From NCBI RefSeq assembly GCF_020687165.1, contig NZ_JAJEQC010000001.1: 64,000 bases of DNA, one strand, 5' to 3'. The first letter of the stretch is position 1, and the number at the start of each line of letters is the position of its first letter. Source of the DNA: Hominenteromicrobium mulieris (GTDB lineage Bacteria > Bacillota > Clostridia > Oscillospirales > Acutalibacteraceae). A program made the position numbers and the translations under genes. The notes under the pieces are model-generated. The model was not told where the DNA came from, made no database searches, and saw only the letters and a list, made by a program, of their open reading frames with translations. Below, one piece after another: positions 22,822 to 32,316 of the stretch.

Positions 22822-25800
22822 ATGCCATTGAATAAAGACATTAAAAAGGTTCTCGTCATCGGCTCCGGCCCGATCGTCATCGGTCAGGCGGCGGAATTTG
22901 ACTACGCCGGCACTCAGGCGTGCCGTGCTCTGAAAGCGGATGGCATCGAGATCGTGCTCGTCAACTCCAACCCGGCGACCATCATGACGGATAACGCCAT
23001 GGCGGACCACATTTACATCGAGCCGCTTACGCTGCCCACCATCAAGCGCATCATCGAAAAAGAAAAGCCGGACAGCATCCTCTCCGGTTTCGGCGGCCAG
23101 ACCGGCCTCACGCTTTCCATGCAGCTTGCAAAGGAAGGCTTTTTGAAGGAACACAACGTACGCCTGCTCGGCGCTTCCCCGGAGACCATCGATAAGGCGG
23201 AAGACCGTCAGATGTTCAAGGATACGATGGAAAGCATCGGTCAGCCGTGCATCCCGTCCAAGGTTGTCACCACGGTAGAGGACGCACTGGAGTTTGCGGA
23301 AGAGATCACGTACCCCGTTATCATCCGCCCGGCGTTCACGCTCGGCGGCACCGGCGGCGGTATCGTCGATAACCGCGAAGAGCTCATGGAGGTCGCGGCA
23401 AACGGCCTTGCGCTCTCGCCGATCACCCAGATCCTCGTTGAAAAGAGCATTGCGGGCTGGAAGGAGATCGAGTTCGAGGTTATTCGCGACAGCAAGGGCA
23501 ACGTCATCACGGTCTGCTCCATGGAAAACTTCGACCCGGTCGGCGTCCACACCGGCGACAGCATCGTCATCGCCCCGGCGGTCACGCTTTCCGATAAAGA
23601 ATATCAGATGCTCCGCACTGCGGCCATCAACATCATCGACGCGCTCGGCGTAGAGGGCGGCTGCAACTGCCAGTTCGCGCTGCACCCGACGTCCTTTGAG
23701 TACGCCGTCATTGAGGTCAACCCGCGTGTGTCCCGTTCCTCCGCACTGGCATCTAAGGCGACCGGCTATCCGATTGCAAAGGTCGCGACGAAGATTGCCA
23801 TCGGCTATACACTCGATGAGATCGTCAACGCCGTCACCGGCAAGACCTACGCAGCATTTGAGCCCGCGCTCGACTATGTGGCGGTCAAGTTCCCGAAGTG
23901 GCCGTTCGATAAATTCGTCTACGCAAAGCGCAACCTCGGCACGCAGATGAAGGCGACCGGCGAGGTCATGTCCATCGCCGATACGTTTGAAATGGCCCTC
24001 ATGAAGGCTGTGCGCGGTGCAGAAATCTCGCTCGATACGCTCAACATGCCGAAGTTCGCAAACTACGAGGACAGTGCCCTGTGGCAGATTTTAAAAGACG
24101 CGACGGACGAGCGCCTGTTCGCCATCTACGAGCTCATGAAGCGCGGCGTCACCACCAAAGAGATCCACGACTTCACGATGATCGACATGTGGTTCCTCGA
24201 AAAGCTCAATAACCTGCTCGCGTATGAGCGCGAGATTAAGGATCAGCCGCTCACGCACGCACAGTATACGCGCGGCAAGAAACTCGGCTACACGGACGAA
24301 GCCCTCACGCGTATTTGCGGCACAAAGCCGACCTTCCGTCACGAAGCGACCTTCAAAATGGTCGATACCTGTGCAGGCGAGTTCGCTGCGACCACACCGT
24401 ATTTCTACGGCACCTACGATACGCCGGAGCAGGGCGGTGAAAACGAAGCGATGGAGTTCATCGGCAAAAGCGGCAAGGAGACCGTCATGGTTTTCGGTTC
24501 CGGCCCGATCCGTATCGGTCAGGGTATCGAGTTCGACTATGCCAGCGTCCATTGCGTGGAGTCTCTCCAGCGCCTCGGCTATGAAGTCGTCATCGTCAAC
24601 AACAACCCGGAAACCGTTTCCACAGACTTCGACACTGCAGACCGACTCTACTTTGAGCCGCTGTGCGCCGAAGACGTTATGAATATCATCAACATCGAAA
24701 AGCCGAAGGGCGTTGTCGTCGCGTTCGGCGGCCAGACGGCCATCAAGCTTACAAAGACGCTTGCGAAAAACAACGTGCCGATCATCGGCACAAGCGCCGA
24801 CAGCATCGATGCCGCAGAGGACAGAGAGCGCTTTGAAGAACTGCTCGAACGCTGCAACATCAAGCGCCCGAAGGGTCACACCGTTATGACGACGGAGGAA
24901 GCCCTCGCAGCCGCACACGACCTCGGCTATCCGGTGCTCATGCGTCCGTCCTACGTGCTCGGCGGTCAGAACATGATCATTGCATACGGCGATGAAGACA
25001 TCAACGAATACATGGCGATTATCCTGCGCCAGAAGCAGGATAACCCGGTGCTCATCGATAAGTACCTCAGTGGCACCGAGATTGAAGTCGACGCCATCTG
25101 CGACGGCGAGAACATCCTCATCCCGGGCATCATGGAGCACGTAGAGCGCACCGGTATCCACTCCGGCGACAGCATCGCGGTCTACCCGGCAAAGGACATC
25201 GACGACGAGCTCAGCGCGAAGATTGTCAAGACGACCGAAATGCTCTGCACGGAGCTCAAGGCCATCGGCCTCATCAACCTGCAGTACATCATCATGAACC
25301 GCGAAATCTACGTCATCGAGGTCAACCCGCGTGCATCGAGAACGGTTCCGTACCTCAGCAAGGTCACGGGCGTGCCTATGTGCGACCTCGCTACAAAGGT
25401 CAGCCTCGGCATGAAGCTCACCGACCTCGGCTACGGCACGGGCCTCTATCCGACTTCGCCGTATACGGCCGTCAAGGTGCCGGTCTTCTCCTTCGAGAAG
25501 CTTACGGATGTCGATACCCAGCTTGGCCCGGAAATGAAATCCACTGGCGAAGTGCTCGGCATCGGCAACAACCTTGAGGAGGCGCTCTATAAGGGCCTCA
25601 TCGCCTCCGGCAGCAAGATGAACAAAAAGGGCGGCGTGTTCATCACCGTCCGCGACGGCGATAAGAAAGAGATCGGCGAGATCGCGAAGAAATTCGACAA
25701 AATGGGCTTCCCGCTTTACGCCACGACGGGCACCGCAAGCGTGCTTGCAAAGCTCGGCCTCACCGTGAAGATTGTCGATAAGATTCACGAAAGCCCGGTC

Positions 25801-26871
25801 AACACCATTACGCTGCTTGAAAGCGGTAAGCTGGCGTACATCATCTCCACCTCCGCAAAGGGCAGAAACCCCGCACGCGACAGCGTTAAGATCCGCAGAA
25901 AAGCGGCGCTGCTCGGCATCCCGTGCCTCACGGCCATCGATACCGCAAACGCCCTCGCGGACAGCCTGATGAGCCGCTACACCCCGTACAACACGGAGAT
26001 TGTGGACATCAACAACCTCAAAAAAGAAAAGGTCAAGCTGCCGTTCACCAAGATGTCGGCGTGCAGCAACGACTACATTTATATCAACTGCTTCGAAAAC
26101 GAAGTTTCCTCTCCGGAGTTCCTCTCCATCTACCTGTCCGACCGCCACAACGGCGTCGGCGGCGACGGTGTCATCCTCATCTGCCCGTCCGATGTGGCAG
26201 ACGCTCAGATGCGTATGTTCAATCGCGACGGCAGCGAGGGTCTCATGTGCGGCAACGGCATCCGCTGCGTCGCAAAGTACCTCTTCGACAACGGCATCGT
26301 GAAAAAGCCTGTCATCAATATCGAGACAAAGAGCGGCATCAAGTCTTGCAGCATCATGACGATGAACGGCAAGGCGTACAAGATTACGGTCGATATGGGC
26401 GCGGCAGCGCTTCGCCCGGAGCAGGTGCCCGTAAAGCTCGAAGGCGACATGGTCGTCAACAAGCCTGTCATCATCGACGGTCACGAGTATTACATCACCT
26501 GCGCATCCATGGGCAACCCGCACTGTGCGGTGTTCGCACCGTCCATCGATAAGCTGGATCTCAATGCCATGGGCCCGAAGTTCGAGTATAACCCGCTCTT
26601 CCCGGAGCGCGTCAACGTCGAGTTCATCGAGGTCGTGGACGAGCGCACCCTTAAGGTACGCGTTTGGGAGCGCGGCAGCGGCGAAACGATGGCCTGCGGT
26701 ACAGGTGCTTGCGCGGCTGTTGTCGCGGCAACGCTCAACGGCAAGTGCGAAAAAGGCGAGGACATCCGCGTCATCTTAAAGGGCGGCGACCTCACCGTGC
26801 GCTACACCGATGAGAAAGTGCTCATGACCGGCGGCGCAGAGAAGGTCTTCGACGGTGTCGTAGAAGTCTAA
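22822..26871 (+). CDS. carB-dapF: Carbamoyl-phosphate synthase large subunit fused to diaminopimelate epimerase (CarB-DapF)
   Basis: A single 1349-residue frame. Residues 1 to about 1055 are a full CarB: two ATP-grasp halves (GSGPIVIGQAAEFDYAG and, from about 550, GSGPIRIGQGIEFDYAS) and the C-terminal allosteric MGS-like domain (FITVRDGDKKEI). After an 18-residue charged linker, residues 1073-1349 are a complete DapF with both catalytic cysteines (LMCGNGIRC and ACGTGACA), the GNPH motif and WERGSGET. The usual HGxGND motif reads SACSND. CarB proteins normally end near 1070. No internal stop, frameshift or start signal is visible at the junction. The separate dapF follows 133 bases later. Confidence 0.93.
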   Translation: MPLNKDIKKVLVIGSGPIVIGQAAEFDYAGTQACRALKADGIEIVLVNSNPATIMTDNAMADHIYIEPLTLPTIKRIIEKEKPDSILSGFGGQTGLTLSMQLAKEGFLKEHNVRLLGASPETIDKAEDRQMFKDTMESIGQPCIPSKVVTTVEDALEFAEEITYPVIIRPAFTLGGTGGGIVDNREELMEVAANGLALSPITQILVEKSIAGWKEIEFEVIRDSKGNVITVCSMENFDPVGVHTGDSIVIAPAVTLSDKEYQMLRTAAINIIDALGVEGGCNCQFALHPTSFEYAVIEVNPRVSRSSALASKATGYPIAKVATKIAIGYTLDEIVNAVTGKTYAAFEPALDYVAVKFPKWPFDKFVYAKRNLGTQMKATGEVMSIADTFEMALMKAVRGAEISLDTLNMPKFANYEDSALWQILKDATDERLFAIYELMKRGVTTKEIHDFTMIDMWFLEKLNNLLAYEREIKDQPLTHAQYTRGKKLGYTDEALTRICGTKPTFRHEATFKMVDTCAGEFAATTPYFYGTYDTPEQGGENEAMEFIGKSGKETVMVFGSGPIRIGQGIEFDYASVHCVESLQRLGYEVVIVNNNPETVSTDFDTADRLYFEPLCAEDVMNIINIEKPKGVVVAFGGQTAIKLTKTLAKNNVPIIGTSADSIDAAEDRERFEELLERCNIKRPKGHTVMTTEEALAAAHDLGYPVLMRPSYVLGGQNMIIAYGDEDINEYMAIILRQKQDNPVLIDKYLSGTEIEVDAICDGENILIPGIMEHVERTGIHSGDSIAVYPAKDIDDELSAKIVKTTEMLCTELKAIGLINLQYIIMNREIYVIEVNPRASRTVPYLSKVTGVPMCDLATKVSLGMKLTDLGYGTGLYPTSPYTAVKVPVFSFEKLTDVDTQLGPEMKSTGEVLGIGNNLEEALYKGLIASGSKMNKKGGVFITVRDGDKKEIGEIAKKFDKMGFPLYATTGTASVLAKLGLTVKIVDKIHESPVNTITLLESGKLAYIISTSAKGRNPARDSVKIRRKAALLGIPCLTAIDTANALADSLMSRYTPYNTEIVDINNLKKEKVKLPFTKMSACSNDYIYINCFENEVSSPEFLSIYLSDRHNGVGGDGVILICPSDVADAQMRMFNRDGSEGLMCGNGIRCVAKYLFDNGIVKKPVINIETKSGIKSCSIMTMNGKAYKITVDMGAAALRPEQVPVKLEGDMVVNKPVIIDGHEYYITCASMGNPHCAVFAPSIDKLDLNAMGPKFEYNPLFPERVNVEFIEVVDERTLKVRVWERGSGETMACGTGACAAVVAATLNGKCEKGEDIRVILKGGDLTVRYTDEKVLMTGGAEKVFDGVVEV

Positions 26872-26885
26872 TTGATGTTAAATAG

Positions 26886-26925
26886 TTCGGCGTTCCGCAT
26901 TTTTGCGGAGCGCCGAAAAACATTT
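26886..26925 (+). terminator. Hairpin after carB-dapF
   Basis: TTCGGCG..CCGC pairs with GCGG..CGCCGAA (26886-26917, small internal mismatch). The T tract is weak, so termination may be partial. Confidence 0.6.
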
Positions 26926-27004
26926 TAAAAATAAAATCAGAAATTTTTTCTAAAAATTTGAAGAAGATAAAAGGTAAAAATTCAAGAGAAAGCGGTGAAA
27001 TTCC

Positions 27005-27922
27005 ATGAACAAGTACTTGAAAAAAGCGGAAAACGGCTCGGGCATCGACCACTATACGCGCGTGCCGGACACCGGGGCAAAGCAGAAGATCACGTTTACC
27101 AAAATGCACGGCTGTGCAAATGATTACGTGTATATTGACTGCTTCCAAAATGATATTCAAAACTACGCCGAGCTCGCAATCTATCTTTCCGACCGCCACA
27201 CCGGCATCGGCGGCGACGGCGTCATCTACATTTGTCCGTCCGATGTGGCCGACGCGAGAATGCGCATGTATAACCTCGACGGCAGTGAGGGCATGATGTG
27301 CGGCAACGGCATCCGCTGCGTTGCAAAGTATGTCTACGACAGCGGCATCGCGAAGAAAGACGTTTTGCATATCGAGACAAAAAGCGGCATCAAAATCTGC
27401 CGCGTGCATGTCGAAAACGGCGAAGTTACCACTGTCACGGTCGATATGGGCAAAGCGGAGCTCGTGCCCGCGAAGATTCCGGTCGATTTCCCGGGTGATA
27501 CTGCCGTCAAAGAGAAGATCACCGTCCTTGACAAAGAATACGAAGTTACCTGCGTTTCCATGGGCAACCCGCACTGCGTCATTTTCGGCAAAGATCCCGA
27601 TACGATCGACCTCGAGAAGATCGGCCCGCATTTTGAGCACTTTGAGAAGTTCCCGGAGCGCATCAATACGGAGTTCATCGAGGTGCTGGATAACCACACC
27701 TTAAAAATGCGCGTGTGGGAGCGCGGCAGCGGCGAAACCATGGCGTGCGGCACCGGCGCGTGTGCGTCTGCCGTTGCGGCGTGTCTCAACGGCTACTGTA
27801 AAAAGGGCGAAGATATTACCGTCAAGCTGCGCGGCGGCGACCTTGTCATCCATTATACCGATGACGGCGTGCAGATGACCGGCAGCGCCGACACGGTTTT
27901 TACCGGCATCGTAGAAATTTAA
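27005..27922 (+). CDS. dapF: Diaminopimelate epimerase (free-standing copy)
   Basis: A 305-residue enzyme that epimerises LL-diaminopimelate to the meso form for lysine and peptidoglycan. Catalytic cysteines are in MMCGNGIRC and ACGTGACA, with the canonical KMHGCANDYVYID near the N-terminus. It has a roughly 28-residue N-terminal extension rich in polar residues, unusual for DapF (normally about 275). The ribosome site is weak. By eye it shares well over half its residues with the DapF half of the upstream fusion, including ICPSDVADA and CGNGIRCVAKY, so the two arose by duplication. A small hairpin lies at 27927-27950. Confidence 0.94.
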   Translation: MNKYLKKAENGSGIDHYTRVPDTGAKQKITFTKMHGCANDYVYIDCFQNDIQNYAELAIYLSDRHTGIGGDGVIYICPSDVADARMRMYNLDGSEGMMCGNGIRCVAKYVYDSGIAKKDVLHIETKSGIKICRVHVENGEVTTVTVDMGKAELVPAKIPVDFPGDTAVKEKITVLDKEYEVTCVSMGNPHCVIFGKDPDTIDLEKIGPHFEHFEKFPERINTEFIEVLDNHTLKMRVWERGSGETMACGTGACASAVAACLNGYCKKGEDITVKLRGGDLVIHYTDDGVQMTGSADTVFTGIVEI

Positions 27923-27926
27923 TTGT

Positions 27927-27950
27927 AAAAAAGCCGAAAACGGCTTTTAA
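27927..27950 (+). terminator. Short hairpin after dapF
   Basis: AAAAAGCCG / CGGCTTTT with loop AAAA, and only a short T run; a modest terminator. Confidence 0.55.
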
Positions 27951-28040
27951 TAAAATGAAATAGGGTATTGGAGAAATATAGGTTTCTCAGTCAAAGAAAA
28001 ATATAAAAGTTTCACTGTAAAAAAGAAAGGGGTAAGTTCT

Positions 28041-29651
28041 ATGACAAAGTACATTTTCGTAACCGGCGGCGTGGTTTCCGGCCTCGGTAAGGGCATCACG
28101 GCGGCATCGCTTGGCCGTCTTTTAAAGGCGAGAGGGTTAAAGGTCGCCGCACAGAAGCTTGACCCGTACATCAACGTTGACCCGGGCACCATGAGCCCGT
28201 ACCAGCACGGCGAAGTTTACGTGACCGAGGACGGCGCAGAGACCGACCTTGACCTCGGCCACTACGAGCGCTTCATCGATGAAGACCTGAATAAATTCTC
28301 CAATCTCACGACCGGCAAGGTCTACTGGAACGTCCTCAACAAGGAACGCCGCGGCGAGTACCTTGGCGAGACCATTCAGGTCATCCCGCACATCACGGAT
28401 GAGATCAAGAACTTCATTTACAGCGTCGGCCACAAGACGAATGCAGACGTCGTCATCACTGAGATCGGCGGCACGGCAGGCGATATCGAAAGCCAGCCGT
28501 TTCTCGAAGCCATTCGTCAGGTTTCGCTCGAGGTCGGTAAGGAAAACTCCCTTTTCATCCACGTCACGCTTGTGCCGTACCTCAAAAGCTCCGGCGAGCA
28601 TAAGTCGAAACCGACCCAGCACTCTGTAAAAGAAATGCAGGGTATGGGCATCTCCCCGGACATCATTGTCCTGCGCTGCGATGAGCCGATCGATCCGAGC
28701 ATTTTCCACAAGATTGCCCTGTTCTGCAACGTAAAGCCGGACTGTGTTATTGAAAACATGACGATCCCGGTGCTGTACGAAGCACCGATTATGCTGGAGA
28801 AAAACAATTTCTCCAGCGTTGTCTGCCGCGAGCTGAACCTCAAGACAAAAGAGCCGGATATGGCCGAGTGGAGCCGCATGGTAGAGAAGATCCGCAGCCG
28901 CAAAAAGACCGTCACCATCGGCCTTGTCGGCAAATATATCAAACTGCATGACGCATACCTTTCCGTCGTCGAAGCACTCAACCATGCCGGCTATGAGCAC
29001 GGCACGAAGGTCGAAATCAATTGGATCGATTCCGAGCTCATCACGCAGGAAAACGCTGCCGAAATGCTCAAGGGCTGCGATGGTATCCTTGTGCCGGGCG
29101 GCTTCGGCAACCGCGGTATCGAGGGTATGATCTATGCCGCACAGTACGCAAGAGAGAGCAATGTCCCGTACCTCGGCATTTGCCTCGGTATGCAGATTGC
29201 CGTCATCGAGTATGCCCGCCACGTGTGCGGCATCGCGGATGCAAACTCCGGTGAATTCGACGAGTACGGCCTCAATAAGGTTATCGATTTCATGCCGGAC
29301 CAGTCCAGCACCATCAATATGGGCGGCACACTGCGCCTCGGCAGCTACCCGTGCGAGATCGCGGAGGGCACGCAAATGGCGCGCTGCTATGGCGTTTCCC
29401 ATATTGATGAACGCCACCGCCACCGCTATGAGTTCAATAACGATTACAGAGAGACGCTCACAAAAGCAGGCATGGTCATCAGCGGCACCTCGCCGGACGG
29501 CAGGATCGTTGAGACCGTGGAAGTGCCGCAGAACGACTTCTGCATCGGCGTGCAGTTCCACCCGGAATTCAAGTCCCGCCCGAATAAGGCGCATCCGTTA
29601 TTCCTCGGCTTTGTCGGCGCATCACTCAATAAGAGGGAAAAGAACGCATAA
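28041..29651 (+). CDS. pyrG: CTP synthase
   Basis: A 536-residue enzyme converting UTP to CTP with glutamine and ATP. The N-terminal synthetase domain has KYIFVTGGVVSGLGKGI (P-loop, residues 3-19) and the UTP-binding DPYINVDPGTMSPY. The C-terminal class I amidotransferase has the nucleophile in LGICLGMQ and His-Glu in QFHPEF. AAAGGGG lies eight bases before the ATG. I looked for the G-start/attenuator arrangement that governs pyrG in Bacillus and did not see it in the 118-base upstream gap. It lies between two genes of diaminopimelate synthesis. Confidence 0.96.
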   Translation: MTKYIFVTGGVVSGLGKGITAASLGRLLKARGLKVAAQKLDPYINVDPGTMSPYQHGEVYVTEDGAETDLDLGHYERFIDEDLNKFSNLTTGKVYWNVLNKERRGEYLGETIQVIPHITDEIKNFIYSVGHKTNADVVITEIGGTAGDIESQPFLEAIRQVSLEVGKENSLFIHVTLVPYLKSSGEHKSKPTQHSVKEMQGMGISPDIIVLRCDEPIDPSIFHKIALFCNVKPDCVIENMTIPVLYEAPIMLEKNNFSSVVCRELNLKTKEPDMAEWSRMVEKIRSRKKTVTIGLVGKYIKLHDAYLSVVEALNHAGYEHGTKVEINWIDSELITQENAAEMLKGCDGILVPGGFGNRGIEGMIYAAQYARESNVPYLGICLGMQIAVIEYARHVCGIADANSGEFDEYGLNKVIDFMPDQSSTINMGGTLRLGSYPCEIAEGTQMARCYGVSHIDERHRHRYEFNNDYRETLTKAGMVISGTSPDGRIVETVEVPQNDFCIGVQFHPEFKSRPNKAHPLFLGFVGASLNKREKNA

Positions 29652-29707
29652 GAGACGGTAATGAAAATAAAAAAGGTCCAAGTATAAAAAGAAGGGAAGA
29701 AACCGGC

Positions 29708-30892
29708 ATGAAACTCAACCAAAACTACGCAAACCTTCAGGAAAGCTATTTGTTTCTGACCATTGCAAAGAAAGTCGCCGCCTATACAGAGGCGCATCCG
29801 GATAACCACATCATCCGCATGGGCATCGGCGATGTCACTCAGCCGCTCGTTCCGGCCGTCATCGAAGCCATGCACAAAGCAACGGATGAAATGGCACACA
29901 AGGAGACATTCCACGGCTATTCGCCGGATCAGGGCTATGATTTCCTGCGTGAAGCCATTCAAGGCTATTACGCAAAGCGCGGCGTGGCGTTAAAGCTCAG
30001 TGAAATTTTCGTCGGCGACGGCGCAAAGAGCGACGTCGGCAATATCGTCGATATCTTCGCAGACGATAACACCGTCCTCATCCCGGACCCGGTCTATCCC
30101 GTGTATGTCGATACGAACGTCATGTCCGGCAGAAAGGTGATCTACCTCGACGCAAACGAGCAGAACGGCTTCCTCGGTATGCCGGATGAAAACGTCAAGG
30201 CCGACATTATCTATCTCTGCTCGCCGAATAACCCCACCGGCGCCGTGTATAACAGAGCACAGCTCAAAGCGTGGGTCGATTACGCGCTCAAAAACAACGC
30301 GGTCATCCTGTTTGATGCCGCATATGAGTCGTTCATCACGCATGACGATCTCCCGCACAGCATTTTCGAGATTGAGGGCGCGAAAAAGTGCGCCATCGAG
30401 TTCTGCTCGTTCTCGAAGACCGCAGGCTTCACCGGTGTGCGCTGCGGCTATACCGTTATCTGCGATGAGCTTGTTTCGGACGGCACCAAGGTCAATACGC
30501 TGTGGGCGCGCCGTCAGGCCACAAAGTTCAACGGCGTCAACTACATCACCCAGCGCGCCGCCGAGGCCGTCTTCACGGACGAAGGCCAGCAGCAGGTGAA
30601 GGACGTCATCAACTACTACCGTGCGAACGCCAAGGTCATGGTCGATGCGTTCAAGGAGATGGGCGTGTGGTTCACCGGCGGCGAAAACTCCCCGTACATC
30701 TGGCATAAGGTGCCGGACGGCATGACCTCCTGGGAGTTCTTCGATTATCTCTTGAACGAAGCCGAGGTCGTCGGCACGCCGGGCAGCGGCTTCGGCAAAA
30801 ACGGCGAAGGCTTCTTCCGCCTTACCGCGTTCGGTACGCTGGAAAAGACACAGGAAGCCATGGAGCGCCTCAAAAAGCTGCTTAAAAAGTAA
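29708..30892 (+). CDS. dapL: LL-diaminopimelate aminotransferase
   Basis: A 394-residue PLP enzyme that makes LL-diaminopimelate directly from tetrahydrodipicolinate and glutamate, bypassing the succinylase/acetylase steps. DapL features include the N-terminus MKLNQNYANLQESYLF, GIGDVTQPL, CSPNNPTGAVY, and the PLP lysine in EFCSFSKTAGFTGVRCGY. The product is the substrate of DapF, which explains the nearby epimerase genes. GAAGGG precedes the start by about ten bases. An intrinsic terminator at 30911-30942 ends the unit. Confidence 0.95.
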   Translation: MKLNQNYANLQESYLFLTIAKKVAAYTEAHPDNHIIRMGIGDVTQPLVPAVIEAMHKATDEMAHKETFHGYSPDQGYDFLREAIQGYYAKRGVALKLSEIFVGDGAKSDVGNIVDIFADDNTVLIPDPVYPVYVDTNVMSGRKVIYLDANEQNGFLGMPDENVKADIIYLCSPNNPTGAVYNRAQLKAWVDYALKNNAVILFDAAYESFITHDDLPHSIFEIEGAKKCAIEFCSFSKTAGFTGVRCGYTVICDELVSDGTKVNTLWARRQATKFNGVNYITQRAAEAVFTDEGQQQVKDVINYYRANAKVMVDAFKEMGVWFTGGENSPYIWHKVPDGMTSWEFFDYLLNEAEVVGTPGSGFGKNGEGFFRLTAFGTLEKTQEAMERLKKLLKK

Positions 30893-30910
30893 TTCAAACG
30901 AAGGCAAAGG

Positions 30911-30942
30911 GGACTGTGCAAAACCTGCGCAGTCTCTTTTTT
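30911..30942 (+). terminator. Terminator after dapL
   Basis: GACTGTGC (30912-30919) / GCGCAGTC (30927-30934), one mismatch, followed by TCTTTTTT. Confidence 0.85.
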
Positions 30943-30946
30943 GCTC

Positions 30947-30974
30947 TTGACTTGTGCAGACAAGTTGCTATAAT
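30947..30974 (+). promoter_or_regulatory. Promoter of the GH27 gene with overlapping palindrome
   Basis: TTGACT (30947-30952), 16 bases, TATAAT (30969-30974). The palindrome ACTTGT-GCAG-ACAAGT (30950-30965) fills the spacer and touches the -35, the position expected of a repressor operator. Confidence 0.65.
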
Positions 30975-31007
30975 GAAACTGAGCTTATTTCCTACGGAGG
31001 ATACACT

Positions 31008-32294
31008 ATGCATTACAAAAAAGATCGCGTCGCTTTAAAGCCGCCGCTTGGCTGGAACAGCTGGGATTGCTACGGCCCCGCCGTCAATGAAGTACAGCTT
31101 TTGGGCAATGCGCGTTATATGGCAGAGCACTTAAAAGCGCACGGTTGGCAGTATGTCGTGTGCGACATTCAGTGGTACGAGCAGCCGGAGGCCGGGCAGC
31201 GCCACTGGGAGTATAACCGTTTCGCAGAGCTGTGCATGGACGGATTCGGCCGCCTCATCCCGGCGGAAAACCGTTTCCCTTCCGCTGCAAACGGCGCGGG
31301 CTTTAAGCCCATCGCCGACCAGATTCACGCACTCGGTCTGAAATTCGGCATCCACATCATGCGCGGCGTACCGCGTCTCGCCGTGCATCGCGCCCTGCCT
31401 GTAAAGGACACGAACGTCACTTGCCGCGACATCGCTCACGCAAACTCCATCTGCGCGTGGAACACCGATATGTACGGCGTTGACGCTGATCGTGACGGCG
31501 CACAAGCGTACTACGACGCTATCTTTGAGCTCTACGCTTCATGGGGCGTCGATTACGTCAAGGTCGATGACATCTGCAACGTGAAGATCACTCCGCTCGA
31601 GCCGTATTCCGCGCGCCGCGAGATCGAGATGATCCGCCGCGCCATTGACCGCTGCGGGCGCGATATGGTGCTCAGCCTTTCGCCCGGTCCGGCTGTACTG
31701 GAAGAAGCATGGCATCTTGCGAAAAACGCGAACATGTGGCGCATCACGGACGATTTCTGGGATAATTGGGACTCCCTCAAAGAAATGTTCTGGCGGTGCG
31801 AGCGCTGGCAGGCGCACGTAAAGCCCGGTCAGTTCCCGGACTGCGATATGCTGCCGCTCGGGCATATCACCATCGCGGCGGACGGCATAGGGCACAATAC
31901 GAACCTGACACACGCCGAGCAGATCACCATGATGACGCTGTGGGGCATTTTCCGCTCGCCGCTCATCATGGGCGGCGAAATGCGCGATAATGACGCGTTC
32001 ACGCTGAGCCTGCTCGCAAATGACGAGCTTTTAAACCTCAACCAAAACGGCACCACGCCTTTGCAGCTTTTCCGCGACGAAACAAAAGCCGCGTGGCTCA
32101 ATTTCGTAGGCAGCACGCCGTATATCGCACTTTTCAACCTCACGGAAAACCGCGCCGTTGTCAGCGCCGAGCTGTCGGAATTCACCGATAAAACGCACGC
32201 AGAGGAGATCTGGAGTGGGGAGAAGACCGCATTCACAAAAACGCTTTCCGCTAAAATAGAGCCGCACGGCGCAAAGCTTTATAAACTCATTTGA
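31008..32294 (+). CDS. GH27 family glycosidase (alpha-galactosidase or beta-L-arabinopyranosidase)
   Basis: A 428-residue TIM-barrel glycosidase without a signal peptide, so it acts inside the cell on imported saccharides. GH27 identity comes from PPLGWNSWDCYG at the N-terminus, the nucleophile Asp in DYVKVDDICN (about residue 185) and the acid/base region RITDDFWDNW (about residue 247). A C-terminal beta-sandwich follows. GH27 contains alpha-galactosidases and, more rarely, beta-L-arabinopyranosidases; the next gene is an L-ribulose-5-phosphate 4-epimerase, which makes the second activity worth considering. GGAGG lies seven bases before the ATG at 31008, and a promoter with a palindrome sits upstream. 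Confidence 0.85.
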   Translation: MHYKKDRVALKPPLGWNSWDCYGPAVNEVQLLGNARYMAEHLKAHGWQYVVCDIQWYEQPEAGQRHWEYNRFAELCMDGFGRLIPAENRFPSAANGAGFKPIADQIHALGLKFGIHIMRGVPRLAVHRALPVKDTNVTCRDIAHANSICAWNTDMYGVDADRDGAQAYYDAIFELYASWGVDYVKVDDICNVKITPLEPYSARREIEMIRRAIDRCGRDMVLSLSPGPAVLEEAWHLAKNANMWRITDDFWDNWDSLKEMFWRCERWQAHVKPGQFPDCDMLPLGHITIAADGIGHNTNLTHAEQITMMTLWGIFRSPLIMGGEMRDNDAFTLSLLANDELLNLNQNGTTPLQLFRDETKAAWLNFVGSTPYIALFNLTENRAVVSAELSEFTDKTHAEEIWSGEKTAFTKTLSAKIEPHGAKLYKLI

Positions 32295-32316
32295 CCGGAT
32301 ACAGGAGGAGAACATC

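Noticed and set aside
24091..26523. An 810-codon open stretch on the minus strand opposite carB-dapF
   Set aside because: It is a shadow of the real gene's codon bias: arginine-, aspartate- and valine-rich, no ribosome site, no recognisable domain.
27923..28040. CTP-sensing attenuator in front of pyrG
   Set aside because: Neither the G-run start nor a convincing terminator in the pyrG leader was found; the hairpin at 27927-27950 belongs to the end of dapF.
28137..29594. A 485-codon minus-strand frame opposite pyrG
   Set aside because: Same kind of antisense shadow; the plus strand encodes a complete, unmistakable CTP synthase.
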